Part shown: positions 25,612 through 34,182 of the stretch, in pieces
Layout: every line of letters begins with the position of its first letter
Numbering within the stretch: the stretch's first letter is position 1
Source of the DNA: Olleya sp. Bg11-27
GTDB taxonomy: Bacteria; Bacteroidota; Bacteroidia; Flavobacteriales; Flavobacteriaceae
DNA: 64,000 nt
Reading direction: 5' to 3'
NCBI RefSeq assembly: GCF_002831645.1
Contig: NZ_CP025117.1
Location: 4,169,001 to 4,233,000, forward strand
Program-made: the position numbers and the translations under genes
The notes under the pieces: model-generated
Databases searched by the model: none
The model's input: only the letters and a program-made list of their open reading frames with translations
What the model was told of the DNA's origin: nothing

Positions 25612-26400
25612 CTAATCTAATTTAGGAACAATAAGATCTGCTTTACTAAGCGTATATTTTAAATCTGGATAGGTATAATCTAGACTTCTATTCTCTTCTC
25701 CTCTCAATTTATAAAATTCCTTTTCTTGTACTTCATTTGCTAGTTCCATTAATGTACCATCTTCAAAAAATGGGATATCATTATTGAATTTCACGAAGGT
25801 TTTAGACGTTCTAAAAGTGATCCCCAACCATTTATTGTCTGCTAATTTTAACGCGTCACGATTTGGGTTCTCTAGTATTATTTTATGGGAATATTTAGCA
25901 TTCGTTTCAACAGAAAATAAAACGAAAGAATTATGAGTTAGAGTGATATCAAATTCTTCTTCGGTAGATTTATCCTTAATTCTAAGAATACGTGTGGTTG
26001 TAGCTGTTAACTTTTCAGGATGTTTATAACACGAAAACAAACCAATATAAGAGTCCGTTTTTAGATCTAAACTTAAATCTGAATGGTAACCCATTTTTGT
26101 GTAATTCTCGTCATACATTTCAATAAGACCACAGTTAAAAGCTGTTTTTAGTTGATTTTCCGCTGCTAAAGTATTATCAATATGATTTAAAATATCAAGA
26201 TGATTTACAGTAAAATAATGCGCAGGACTAGTAAACTGTGTTGTTGTTCTTACAATCGGAATACCATCATTAATAGACTTCGCAATAGTATTACCAGTAC
26301 GACCTTTTCCTAAAGCTTCAAAAGTAATTTCTTCGGATAAATCTTTAAAAAGCGTACTTTCTAAAGGAAGTGTTGTTTTATAAAATGCCTGATTACTCAT
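25612..26400 (-). CDS. 2OG-Fe(II) oxygenase, AlkB-like fold, 262 aa
   Basis: This 262-residue soluble enzyme has the Fe(II)-binding triad in order: His106 and Asp108 in GYHSDLS, and His172 in YSHKI. An Arg follows at 197 in LGITFRTS, where AlkB-type enzymes bind 2-oxoglutarate. Between them is a beta-helix core with a LTHNSFVLFSVETN turn. AlkB relatives use 2-oxoglutarate and oxygen to hydroxylate methylated bases or proteins; the substrate here is unknown. A second oxygenase with the same triad follows upstream in the transcript (26418-27635), with only a 17-base gap, so they probably work together or as a pair of paralogues. Confidence 0.85.
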   Translation of the reverse strand: MSNQAFYKTTLPLESTLFKDLSEEITFEALGKGRTGNTIAKSINDGIPIVRTTTQFTSPAHYFTVNHLDILNHIDNTLAAENQLKTAFNCGLIEMYDENYTKMGYHSDLSLDLKTDSYIGLFSCYKHPEKLTATTTRILRIKDKSTEEEFDITLTHNSFVLFSVETNAKYSHKIILENPNRDALKLADNKWLGITFRTSKTFVKFNNDIPFFEDGTLMELANEVQEKEFYKLRGEENRSLDYTYPDLKYTLSKADLIVPKLD

Positions 26401-26417
26401 AAGATTATACTTTCAAA

Positions 26418-27635
26418 TTAATAGATTGGTTTTTTATAATCTCCAGTATTCATACTAAAGTGAACCTTACCATAAGCTACACGTTTTACGGTCTTGTTTT
26501 CTTCGTAATAAGACGTTCTTAAATCTTCTAGGTTTTCGGTAACCATTGGTTCTAATTTAATCAGTTCACCTTCATTTTCAATATAGGTTTGATCGTTTGT
26601 GTAAACAGCTTCTAGATTAGAACAACGAATGACATACCCCATTCTAATCGGAATTAAATCGATATCTAAAACCGATGGTCTAATTTCGTGCGTGTATAAT
26701 CTGTTGGTAGACAACGGAATTAAAAACACAGAATTTGGGTACAAAGTCACAGAGAATTCTTTGACTAAAATAGCATCGTTTACAGACGATTTTAATTTAA
26801 AAAGCAATCTACTTAAGCCACTAGATTTACCGTAAACCTTATCAAATTTATTGGTTTTAGAAGGACTTAATTTATCCAAATTAGTATTATCATAAAAAGT
26901 ACAGAAAGCAATTAAACCTTCTTTAGGCATATCTTTCGTTTTGTCGGAATGCGCTTTTATCTTAGCTTTTACATCTTTTGGATGGTCTTTATCTTTCTTT
27001 TTATTCTCGTAAATTTGAGCTAAAACATGGTTTAATTCGGTTTTTTTTTCAAAATCAAATTTTACGGCTTCGTTAATTTTGTTGACGATATGCGTATCTG
27101 TTGTTCTAAAATTATCTGTTGGCCCAGTTAGGTTAGTAGAACATCGTAATAGTTTAAAATGAAATTGTTCTTCGTTTTTAGATGATTCTTTCTTGGTAAT
27201 TCTACTTAAATAAATCCCTTTTCTTAAGGCTACCGATTGCTTAGTAGATTCGGTTAAATGCTGAAACTGATGCTCTGCTTCTATTTTAGAAAAGTAATTC
27301 TCATCTTCAAAAAATTGACGATAAAATACACCTGCATTATGTAAATGTACTGGCACTTGACCTTCGCCTATAATTTTGAAATTATCAGTATTGATATTGT
27401 CATAATTAAAAGAATATTCTTTAATTATTAAAACAGCTTTAGCATCAGTATCTAATAATTGAATATCTCCAATTACATACATTCTAATCGCTTTCTCTGT
27501 GTTTTTAATATCAGAAAAACGTTTTACTACATTTCCGTTAAAATTGGTTTTTAAATAATTTAAGGCTTCCGAAGTATCTTCAGAATTAGTTAAATCAATT
27601 AAAATATTTTTAGTTTTAGAAAGTGTGTTTTCCAT
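26418..27635 (-). CDS. 2OG-Fe(II) oxygenase-like, longer form, 405 aa
   Basis: In this 405-residue soluble protein the oxygenase core is at the C-terminal half: His229 and Asp231 in AHSDKTK, the strand GLIAFCTFYDN, KLKSS...ILVKEFSVTLYPNSVFLIPLS, His316 in LYTHEI, and Arg331/Arg337 in IPIRMGYVIRCS. This is the same triad and order as in the 25612 protein. The N-terminal 200 residues are additional and not recognised; they contain an IPVHLHNAGVFYRQFFEDENYF stretch. It starts 2 bases from the stop of the 152-aa gene (27638). The pairing of a short and a long oxygenase is unusual. The substrate is unknown. Confidence 0.8.
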   Translation of the reverse strand: MENTLSKTKNILIDLTNSEDTSEALNYLKTNFNGNVVKRFSDIKNTEKAIRMYVIGDIQLLDTDAKAVLIIKEYSFNYDNINTDNFKIIGEGQVPVHLHNAGVFYRQFFEDENYFSKIEAEHQFQHLTESTKQSVALRKGIYLSRITKKESSKNEEQFHFKLLRCSTNLTGPTDNFRTTDTHIVNKINEAVKFDFEKKTELNHVLAQIYENKKKDKDHPKDVKAKIKAHSDKTKDMPKEGLIAFCTFYDNTNLDKLSPSKTNKFDKVYGKSSGLSRLLFKLKSSVNDAILVKEFSVTLYPNSVFLIPLSTNRLYTHEIRPSVLDIDLIPIRMGYVIRCSNLEAVYTNDQTYIENEGELIKLEPMVTENLEDLRTSYYEENKTVKRVAYGKVHFSMNTGDYKKPIY

Positions 27636-27637
27636 AT

Positions 27638-28096
27638 TTATCCTTTTTCCATTTGATGTTCGTAATAACTCAATGCTTCAACTCTAACAAAGTCGGTATA
27701 ATTCCTATTCTCAGATATCACTTTTAATAAATCGATATATTTTTTACGTTCCTTTTCTTTTAAACCATTGATAAACCTATTCAATAAAAGAGTAGCCGTA
27801 GTAGTTCCGTTTTCTGTATTGAATTTTAATAACTCAGCATCATAAATCTTGTAATCTGGTTTGTCTACATGTTCTATAAAATGGATGAAAGAAAAGTTTT
27901 CTTCTAACTCTGGATCTTGACGTTTTAGAAAATCAAAAAGCACCTGAATCAATTGTTGCTTTTGAGAACTTGTAAACGTTTTCACATCAGTTAATTCGTC
28001 TCCAATAGCATCAAAAAATTCACTAATTTCATAATCTTCCATACCATCATTGACATCGAAGTTTTGAATTTTTATGATAGCATTTTCTAAATCCAT
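27638..28096 (-). CDS. Unrecognised small all-helical protein
   Basis: This 152-residue acidic soluble protein is predicted to be mostly helical (FTSSQKQQLIQVLFDFLKRQDPEL, then NGTTTATLLLNRFINGLKEKERKKYIDLL, ending RVEALSYYEHQMEKG), a HEAT-like build common among immunity proteins of contact systems. No catalytic residues. It is the first gene of the run 28096 to 24615 that includes the oxygenases, with a 2-base gap to the next. No promoter could be identified in 28097-28181. Function unknown. Confidence 0.7.
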   Translation of the reverse strand: MDLENAIIKIQNFDVNDGMEDYEISEFFDAIGDELTDVKTFTSSQKQQLIQVLFDFLKRQDPELEENFSFIHFIEHVDKPDYKIYDAELLKFNTENGTTTATLLLNRFINGLKEKERKKYIDLLKVISENRNYTDFVRVEALSYYEHQMEKG

Positions 28097-28181
28097 ATTG
28101 TTATTATTCTATTAGAATTATTACTTTTTATTTATGAAAAACTCACCTAAGAGACCACTTAAACGTCTAATCTAAATACGT

Positions 28182-28616
28182 TTATTCTTTCTTTTCGTAA
28201 AAGCTAAAATTACTCAAATCAATTTCATAGCTTAACGCTTTTTCATCATTTACAGCCGCTTGATTAATACTGACTGTATTGCTTCTCTCATGCCATTTAA
28301 AAGTTGTAATTCTAGCATAAAATTTTAAAGGAATATAGAATAATGCCTTCGGATTGTTTTTCTGCAATTTTGATGGAAATGTCCCTTGTTCCTTTAAATT
28401 TGGATACACTTTTGTTTCAAAAAGGAAAATTTTACAATAAGCATCATGATCCATTTTTCCTGATTCCATAAATAGCACTAAACGCCCATCTAAAGACTGA
28501 GAAATATGGCTTTCATATACTGTAAAATTTTCTCGATTGGTATAATGAATAATCGAATACGTTATTAAAGCAACAAGAAATATGGTAAGCGAGATTACTA
28601 TTTTTTTCATATCCAA
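28182..28616 (-). CDS. Unrecognised protein with one N-terminal membrane segment
   Basis: This 144-residue protein begins with MDMKK and one membrane segment at about residues 7-25 (ISLTIFLVALITYSIIH). The remainder is predicted to be beta-rich and outside the cytoplasm, with the strand YESHISQSLDGRLVLFM and a conserved-looking YAR followed by W near 112-118. It has Cys residues but no metal-binding cluster. The gene stands between the oxygenase run and the SUFU gene. Function unknown. Confidence 0.6.
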   Translation of the reverse strand: MDMKKIVISLTIFLVALITYSIIHYTNRENFTVYESHISQSLDGRLVLFMESGKMDHDAYCKIFLFETKVYPNLKEQGTFPSKLQKNNPKALFYIPLKFYARITTFKWHERSNTVSINQAAVNDEKALSYEIDLSNFSFYEKKE

Positions 28617-28654
28617 TATGGATTACCCCCTTTTAAAAATTTTCACTTTGTTCC

Positions 28655-28712
28655 AACGGTATTACTAAATCCATTTAATACCGTTTAAATAGGTTATACC
28701 TATTTTTTAACT
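28655..28712 (-). terminator. Two hairpins after the SUFU gene
   Basis: Reading on the reverse strand, AAATAGG-TATAACC-TATTT-type arms (28691-28712) are followed by AACGGTATTA / TAATACCGTT arms (28657-28690). They lie between the end of the SUFU gene (28718) and the next reverse gene (28616). The second has no U-run, so termination strength is unclear. Confidence 0.4.
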
Positions 28713-28717
28713 TGAAA

Positions 28718-29374
28718 CTATTCTCTATCTAAATCTGTTATTAATAACGGATTTTCTTTTTTTAACTCATTAATTAACTTTTCAACTTCAGTTGTACTTG
28801 GGGCATCCTTTAATCTTTTTAGTTCATCTTCGGTAATACCTACCAATTGTAAAAATGTAACTTCCCCATGTGGTGTTTCTACTTTTCCTAATTCAGGATC
28901 AATTGCAAAAACAAAACCAACAAGTTTAGTATCAGTATTTAATTTAATTGGTCCGTTTGCTGGAATAAAATGATTCTCTTCAAACCAATTTCCACTTTTA
29001 TACATATAACGCGCCAAATTATTCATCACTTGTATAATCCATGTCGGTTCGTCTTTATTGTCTTCACTTGTTTTAAGCCTGAAAGTAAATTCTAATCCCC
29101 ATTTACTAAATTCGCCACCTGCTTTGTCTTCATTATAATGCAACTCAGACATTCCATAACTAACCACATGTTTATGAGATTCTTGTGCATTAGAATTATA
29201 AATACTAGCACCATCTATTGGATCTTCTCCTCCAGCACTATAATGAATACCACATAAAGGACCATAATGTTTAGGCTCAGAATCTCCATAAATTTTCTCT
29301 AAGGCTTCATCTATTGATTTCCATCCAACTGCATCATCTTCTGTAAATTTATTTTTGTAAGTCTCCTTATCCAT
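28718..29374 (-). CDS. Suppressor of fused (SUFU) domain protein
   Basis: This 218-residue soluble protein matches the bacterial SUFU family along its length. GWKSIDEALEKIYG is followed by EPKHYG, the DGASIYNS turn, HVVSYGMSELHYNE, FSKWGLEFTFRL, PTWIIQVMNNLARYMYKSGNWFEENH, DPELGKVETPHGEVTFLQLVGITEDEL, then a helical tail. Eukaryotic SUFU inhibits Hedgehog signalling. Bacterial copies are frequent in polymorphic toxin loci, where they act as immunity or adaptor proteins, but here no toxin is visible. The gene is followed on the same strand by other adaptor-type proteins (SMI1, ankyrin). The start at 29374 is followed by the expected N-terminal helix. Confidence 0.95.
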   Translation of the reverse strand: MDKETYKNKFTEDDAVGWKSIDEALEKIYGDSEPKHYGPLCGIHYSAGGEDPIDGASIYNSNAQESHKHVVSYGMSELHYNEDKAGGEFSKWGLEFTFRLKTSEDNKDEPTWIIQVMNNLARYMYKSGNWFEENHFIPANGPIKLNTDTKLVGFVFAIDPELGKVETPHGEVTFLQLVGITEDELKRLKDAPSTTEVEKLINELKKENPLLITDLDRE

Positions 29375-29415
29375 ATTAATTTTAATTAAATTTAGTTTAC
29401 CATTTAAAGATAGTA

Positions 29416-30021
29416 CTAATCTAAATTATCTTCACGGATAAAATGGAATTCGTAATCTATTAGCATTTGTAAATATGCGTCAAAACTATTTGCTATCACT
29501 TCAAACTCATTTGGATCATGAAGAAACCTCACTACTTGCCCTATTGTTCCTTTTTCTGAAGGACTATAATCTATGTAAAGTTGAGAGGTTCCACCATTAT
29601 TTGTACAATCTGAAAAATGAAGCCAATTAAGATCTTTAGCGTTTTTTAAGATTTTTTCATCTATGTCTACACCATCATATTCGCCATCTAAATAATCTTG
29701 ATAATTATATGGTGCATCATCTTGATTTTCTAGAATTTGTTGAGAGGATAATAAGTAATATCGACGTTTAGATAAATCAGACCCTAATAAGGTAAAAGCA
29801 ATATCTTCGTCACCATAGGTTCTCCAATACGTGCCATCTACATACTGTAATAGATTAATTAATGCGTTAGGAATATTAGGACAAGCTGCTTTAAGTTTAT
29901 CTAAATCTTCTTTAAATACACCGTGTTTTATGTTTTCAAAATGGTCCCAAATGTCTTTGCCTTTAGCATTATAATAGGCTCTTTTTAGTCCTGAAATGTA
30001 TTTATCTGCTATCGTATCCAT
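29416..30021 (-). CDS. SMI1/KNR4 (SUKH-1) family protein
   Basis: This 201-residue soluble protein shows the SUKH-1 features in order: an N-terminal helix with LKAACPNIPNALINLLQYVDGTYW (about 35-65), the DEDIAFTLLGSDL strand, DLNWLHFSDCTNNGGTSQLYIDYSPSEKGTIGQVVRFLHDPNEFEVIANSFDAYLQMLI (about 135-190; the LYIDYSP and GQVV(R)F segments are typical). Yeast SMI1/KNR4 regulates cell-wall synthesis, and bacterial members are widespread immunity proteins. A C-terminal FIREDNLD tail completes the fold. It is adjacent to the SUFU gene (41 bases) and the YiiX-like gene (12 bases). Confidence 0.87.
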   Translation of the reverse strand: MDTIADKYISGLKRAYYNAKGKDIWDHFENIKHGVFKEDLDKLKAACPNIPNALINLLQYVDGTYWRTYGDEDIAFTLLGSDLSKRRYYLLSSQQILENQDDAPYNYQDYLDGEYDGVDIDEKILKNAKDLNWLHFSDCTNNGGTSQLYIDYSPSEKGTIGQVVRFLHDPNEFEVIANSFDAYLQMLIDYEFHFIREDNLD

Positions 30022-30033
30022 TTCATCTTTTTT

Positions 30034-30453
30034 TTAATTTTTGACTTGTTTATTTTCAGTTATAAACTCTAAAGCATCAGAATTCATTACATGATTATAT
30101 GTCCCATTTTTCAGTTCTTGCTTATTGATATCAAACTCTAACGATTTCATGCTATACACTTTAATATGGCCTCCGTTTCCTTCCTTTACCCAGTCTTGAA
30201 AACTTCTTTTCAGTGTATTTTGGTTATCCCAAACATAAAGTTTACCTAATGACTTTTCGATAATTCCAAATTCATTATAATGTATTGCGTCGGAATCCCC
30301 TGTATTAACAGAGCGAAAAACAAGATCTCCATCATTAATTTTTTTATCAAAAATTAAATCCAGACTTGCATTTTCCTGATGATTAAAAAACGACCAAGAA
30401 AGTGCAAGAATGGATAAACCCCCTATAAAAATGGATATGAATTTTGTTTTCAT
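30034..30453 (-). CDS. Membrane-anchored protein, distantly YiiX/NlpC-like
   Basis: This 139-residue protein has an N-terminal membrane segment (residues 5-22, with a short cytoplasmic KTK). The rest reads DGDLVFRSVNTGDSDAIHYNEFGIIEKSLGKLYVWDNQ...FQDWVKEGNGGHIKVYSM, which loosely follows the YiiX/YebB order (GD(I/L)VFR, xxHxGIV, ViEA, W, v.R). No Cys is present in the position of the NlpC/P60 nucleophile, so if the relation is real, it has lost peptidase activity. Function unknown. Confidence 0.5.
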   Translation of the reverse strand: MKTKFISIFIGGLSILALSWSFFNHQENASLDLIFDKKINDGDLVFRSVNTGDSDAIHYNEFGIIEKSLGKLYVWDNQNTLKRSFQDWVKEGNGGHIKVYSMKSLEFDINKQELKNGTYNHVMNSDALEFITENKQVKN

Positions 30454-30473
30454 TTTAAAAATGGCGCGTTACA

Positions 30474-31232
30474 TTATTGTAAAACAGGTATAAGGTGTGA
30501 CCAATTTAAAGTTGTAGCAAAATCTAAAGCTGTTTTTCCTGTTTTGGTTTTAGCCTTTTTATCGGCACCTAGTTCTAACAAAATCTTTACTGCTGTTTCA
30601 TTTCCCGCAATAGTTTCGGTATGTAATCTGGTTACTCCATTTTCATCTGCAGCCTTTACAACATCTAAATTCCCGGTAAAGTAATCCCTAGCAGGTTGCT
30701 CCATCGCTTTACTCATTGGGTGCTCAATAAGATTCTCTTTTTCCTCTTCTTGTAAGTGTGCCACTAAAATAGTATTGTAGTCACCAAAATCTAATCCCCA
30801 AGCCTTATCGTGTTGTACTCTGGCCTCCTCTGTCATACCAGAGCGTAGTACTTGAATGGTATATCCGCCGTAAGTTTTACGGTCTATAGATAACATCCAA
30901 TCTGAAATTTCTGATAGTTTTCTGGTAATAGTATCGCCTTCCGCAACATTAGTTAATTTATTTGGTGCGTTTTGTAAAACTCCAGTAATTAGTTCACCAT
31001 CAAAATCAATGTCGCTAATCCACATATGCTCTACCAAAGGCGCTTCTCTACCTTCAATGACTTGTTGAAAAGGAATTTTTACTAAAGCTAAATCGTGTGC
31101 AGGAACAACTCTTTTACCTTCCCAGTACACTTCACGCCAGAAGTAATTAAATGTTGTCTGTGCTTTAACATAGGCGTCTTCCATCTTTTTGTTTTGCTTT
31201 GCGTAAAAAATAGCTTTATTATCTTCTTTCAT
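30474..31232 (-). CDS. DUF2314 protein with C-terminal ankyrin repeats
   Basis: This 252-residue soluble protein has a DUF2314 domain (about 20-130): FNYFWREVYWEG, DLALVKIPFQQVIEGREAPLVEHMWISDIDFDGELITGVLQNAPNKLTNVAEGDTITRKLSEISDWMLSI. DUF2314 proteins are of unknown activity, though they have a recognisable EHMW segment. The last 65 residues form two ankyrin-like repeats (NGVTRLHTETIAGNETAVKILLELGADKKAKTKTGKTALDFA). Such fusions occur in immunity-like loci of Bacteroidota. It starts 20 bases before the next gene on this strand. Function unknown. Confidence 0.88.
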   Translation of the reverse strand: MKEDNKAIFYAKQNKKMEDAYVKAQTTFNYFWREVYWEGKRVVPAHDLALVKIPFQQVIEGREAPLVEHMWISDIDFDGELITGVLQNAPNKLTNVAEGDTITRKLSEISDWMLSIDRKTYGGYTIQVLRSGMTEEARVQHDKAWGLDFGDYNTILVAHLQEEEKENLIEHPMSKAMEQPARDYFTGNLDVVKAADENGVTRLHTETIAGNETAVKILLELGADKKAKTKTGKTALDFATTLNWSHLIPVLQ

Positions 31233-31252
31233 AATTTGATTTAAATTTTATT

Positions 31253-31774
31253 TTATTTAAAAAAAGTACCAGACTCAGTCATTCCTATTGGGAATTTTGT
31301 GCGTTCTGTCCATTCTTCGTTATTTAAAATTGCATTGGGTTGCATTTTGATTTTAATCTCTAAACTTTTTCTACCTACCAATACTATTTTATCTTCTATA
31401 TTGGATTTTGTCGTATTGAAAACGTCTAAATAGTTTTCATTAAAATGCATAAGCATAATTTGTGTTTTATTACCAATTTTATAGATATCTAACACCTTAA
31501 AATAAGCACCAGAAGTAATTATATGAAATCCATATTTTGCAACATCAGGATTTATTTCGCCTAAATTTGATGCTGCATTTGAAGCAATGGCAAACCTAAC
31601 ATTTTTACTTAAACCTTCTGCATGGTTAGACACGTCTGCAAACCCTCTTTCTTGTATAATTTGGTCTATTTTATAGGCAGAAATTAAATGTTCTGTAAGT
31701 TCGCAATCTCTATAATACATTGTTAATCCTGAAAATGTACTTTGATAAGCTTGTTCTATTTTTTCGTTTTTCAT
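31253..31774 (-). CDS. Unrecognised 173-residue protein
   Basis: Read from the ATG at 31774 (MKNEKIEQAYQSTF), this protein has no signal peptide. A longer frame starts at 31843, but it would overlap the 3' end of the neighbouring DUF1963-like gene, so I prefer the shorter start, 16 bases after that stop. It is mixed alpha/beta: LISAYKIDQIIQERGF helix, then KYGFHIITSGAYFKVLDIYKIGNKTQIMLMHFN with alternating strands. One Cys, no metal-binding cluster. Function unknown. Confidence 0.6.
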   Translation of the reverse strand: MKNEKIEQAYQSTFSGLTMYYRDCELTEHLISAYKIDQIIQERGFADVSNHAEGLSKNVRFAIASNAASNLGEINPDVAKYGFHIITSGAYFKVLDIYKIGNKTQIMLMHFNENYLDVFNTTKSNIEDKIVLVGRKSLEIKIKMQPNAILNNEEWTERTKFPIGMTESGTFFK

Positions 31775-31790
31775 TTCATAATTTATGTTA

Positions 31791-32861
31791 CTAATAAAAA
31801 TCGTAATAAACGCTCCATTGGTTAGTGTCACTATTTTTAGCAAACATTAAACTACCATTATCTATCACGTTAAAATTGGCCTTCTCATCTGATGAAATCT
31901 GAAAAACAAACTGAAACCCTTCTCCAAACCCATCAGAATCACCAATTCCAGATTGACAAAAAGAGGGATAACCACCTATTTTATGGTCGTATATATGTTC
32001 GGTGATATCAAAATAATCTTCAATAATGCCTTCATTTTCGAGCTTTAAAACTTCTGCTTCATCTTCCATAGATAAACCACCACCATCCCATAAGGGAAAA
32101 TCATTTTCGTCTAATTCTGCCTGTAGCGGAAATGCTTTTAAAAATGAATTAGGGTTTTCTAATTTTTTAATTTTGATCGTGTCTAAATTTTCATATTCTC
32201 TTATAACCCAATTCTCTCCCATTGGTTCAAAACATTCTGGCAATTCTCCAGTAATAAAAACAGTTATTAGTTTTGTCTTACTGATACGTGGGTGAACATA
32301 AGGCAAATTAGGAAGATAAAATTGCGCCAAAGGAACCATTAAGTCTCCGTTTTTATCTTTCGGAATTTCTTCGTCTTCATGATAAGCAAACACTTTGCCT
32401 ATCCAACTTTCTTCAATAGTATTTTTAGGTCTAAAGCCTCCAGTAGTAAGTTTAGTTACAGGTTTAGCAATTTTATTTTTCAGGTCTTCTACTGTCATTT
32501 TTTTTTGTTTTTGACCAAATATTGTGGTGTCATCAAAAGTTTTGCTATCATGAAAATGCGTTACTAAATAATGGTTTCCAAACATGCCGTCTTCAGTCCA
32601 AAAAACATCTATTACGTTTTTTGAATAAAAATTAATCTGTAATGTAAAACGATAATCATCAAACTCATGTTTAGCTACTTAAAAGGATTCAGGAATAACT
32701 GAATGCCCCTGCTTACATAAGCCTATAAATTCTTTTGAATAATTCTCATGTTCTATTGTTATGGAGGGTAACATCATAGATTTTAAATAGGCTTCTTTTG
32801 TATGTAAATCGTATTTCCCTCCTTTAATAATTTTATCTAAACTTACAATATTTATTGTCCT
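31791..32861 (-). pseudogene. DUF1963/YwqG-like gene broken by an in-frame stop
   Basis: The intact part (31791-32585) encodes 264 residues that read like DUF1963/YwqG proteins: NGDLMVPLAQFYLPNLPYVHPRISKTKLITVFITGELPE, then GGYPSFCQSG, GFQFVFQISSDE, NGSLMFA. Upstream of its ATG the same frame continues without start codon to a TAA at 32679-32681, and on the far side it goes on as VAKHEF... preceded by SIT(I)EHENYSKEFIGLCKQGHSVIPE. So about 60 further residues of coding sequence lie upstream of one stop codon, up to about 32861, where the frame closes. I read this as a gene whose 5' part has been cut off by a nonsense mutation; the 264-residue part could still be made from 32585. Confidence 0.6.
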
Positions 32862-32883
32862 TTAAGTATTTCTAGAACTTTAA

Positions 32884-32931
32884 CAAAGGTGAAATTTTAC
32901 TTATGTTTTTAAATACCGATTTTTAGTAATT
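32884..32931 (-). promoter_or_regulatory. Weak candidate operator and -7 box for the broken DUF1963-like gene
   Basis: On the reverse strand a degenerate operator (32931-32912, ACTAAA core, 11 of 20 positions) precedes CACCTTTG at 32891-32884, with the same 20-base gap seen at the good copies. The sequence match alone is poor; it is listed because of the spacing and its position in front of the gene's 5' end. Confidence 0.3.
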
Positions 32932-32951
32932 TGATAATTTACAAAAACAAC

Positions 32952-34109
32952 TTACAGTTCTTTTTCTAGTTCTTGAAGCTTTAATATTAGTAAATCAATA
33001 TTTTTTAGTTTATTTTCATATTCACGCCTAATCACTTTTTGTGATGTTTCCACAGTTTCATTTGCGTCAAAATATTCTGCTGTATTATGAAGTTTAAAAA
33101 GTTTATCATTTTTAACTAGTAAATTATTTTCTCCTTTCGATTTGAATAACATAACAGATGAATTTGCTTGGTTTTTTAAATCGTTTACAGCAATTATTTT
33201 AACGGTTCCTAATTGAGCTATTGCTAACGAATCTTTTACAAGTGCCTGTTTATTTAATGAAACTGTTACCTTTCCTGAAGCAGGGCTTCGGTAAACAATA
33301 CCTTCTAAAGACTTTTGATTAATTAATTCTGAGAATGAAGCTGTTTCTGGTTTTTGAACTTCTATAGTTATAACATCATTCAAAACCGCTTTATCTTTAA
33401 AAAGATGTTTAGGAGCAATAGTATGGCTGATTTTATCCCCCTTAAGTTTAGACCAATTTCCAGGATTAGAATAAAGTTGAGATGGATCAATAATAACCGT
33501 ATATTTTATTTTAGATTTTTTAATATATGGTTTAAAATCTTTACTGGCTCGAGTGGATTGATCTTTGTACAACTGCAGTAAGTTTAATGTGAATTCAGCC
33601 TCATCTTTAGTCTTAATTTTTGAAATATTATTCTTTATTTCTAACACAGAATTATAAGCCCCTACCTCAATATTAGAGTCCGTTAAAAAGGCTAGTTGCA
33701 ACTTATTAACAGCTTCTATATTTTCAGAAGAAATAGTGACACTATCTTTAATAATAACATCCTTTGCTTTATCTCCAATATTAACAAAAGAAGCATCAGA
33801 CAACTGCTTTCCTTTAATAAAGAATGTTTGAGACTTATCTGCTACTAAAAGTTTGGTTATTTTAATGGGGTCTTCTATCGTTACCTGGCTCCCATTTAAT
33901 CCCAATGGTTGATCTAAACCATTTTTTTGTACTCTTGGCTCATTTAGAGTGTAAACAATCTCTAATTTTAAAAGATTTTTTGATAAATGATACTTGACTT
34001 CATCTCCTAATAAAATAGAATTTTCACTATAAAGTGCTGTGTAGCTTTTTTGACTGCAAGATGAAAGCATCACGAGTAATAAGATAAAATAAGGCTGAAG
34101 TGTTTTCAA
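32952..34109 (-). CDS. Outer-membrane-type lipoprotein, unknown
   Basis: This 385-residue protein has a signal peptide with a lipobox (residues 8-18, LLLVMLSSCSQ, Cys at position 18), so it is probably a lipid-anchored envelope protein. The mature part is beta-rich with Ser/Thr/Lys-rich strands, and ends in a coiled-coil segment (about 350-385, YENKLKNIDLLILKLQELEKEL). This size and layout resemble Bacteroidota DUF4831-type lipoproteins, but I cannot confirm it. It is the first gene upstream of the DUF1963-like gene on this strand. Function unknown. Confidence 0.75.
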   Translation of the reverse strand: MKTLQPYFILLLVMLSSCSQKSYTALYSENSILLGDEVKYHLSKNLLKLEIVYTLNEPRVQKNGLDQPLGLNGSQVTIEDPIKITKLLVADKSQTFFIKGKQLSDASFVNIGDKAKDVIIKDSVTISSENIEAVNKLQLAFLTDSNIEVGAYNSVLEIKNNISKIKTKDEAEFTLNLLQLYKDQSTRASKDFKPYIKKSKIKYTVIIDPSQLYSNPGNWSKLKGDKISHTIAPKHLFKDKAVLNDVITIEVQKPETASFSELINQKSLEGIVYRSPASGKVTVSLNKQALVKDSLAIAQLGTVKIIAVNDLKNQANSSVMLFKSKGENNLLVKNDKLFKLHNTAEYFDANETVETSQKVIRREYENKLKNIDLLILKLQELEKEL

Positions 34110-34182
34110 TGTGAATACGTTTTATTAAAAATTATAATTGGTTAATTGCTTATTGTAAAATTTACAATTAGGTGATTTTTGT

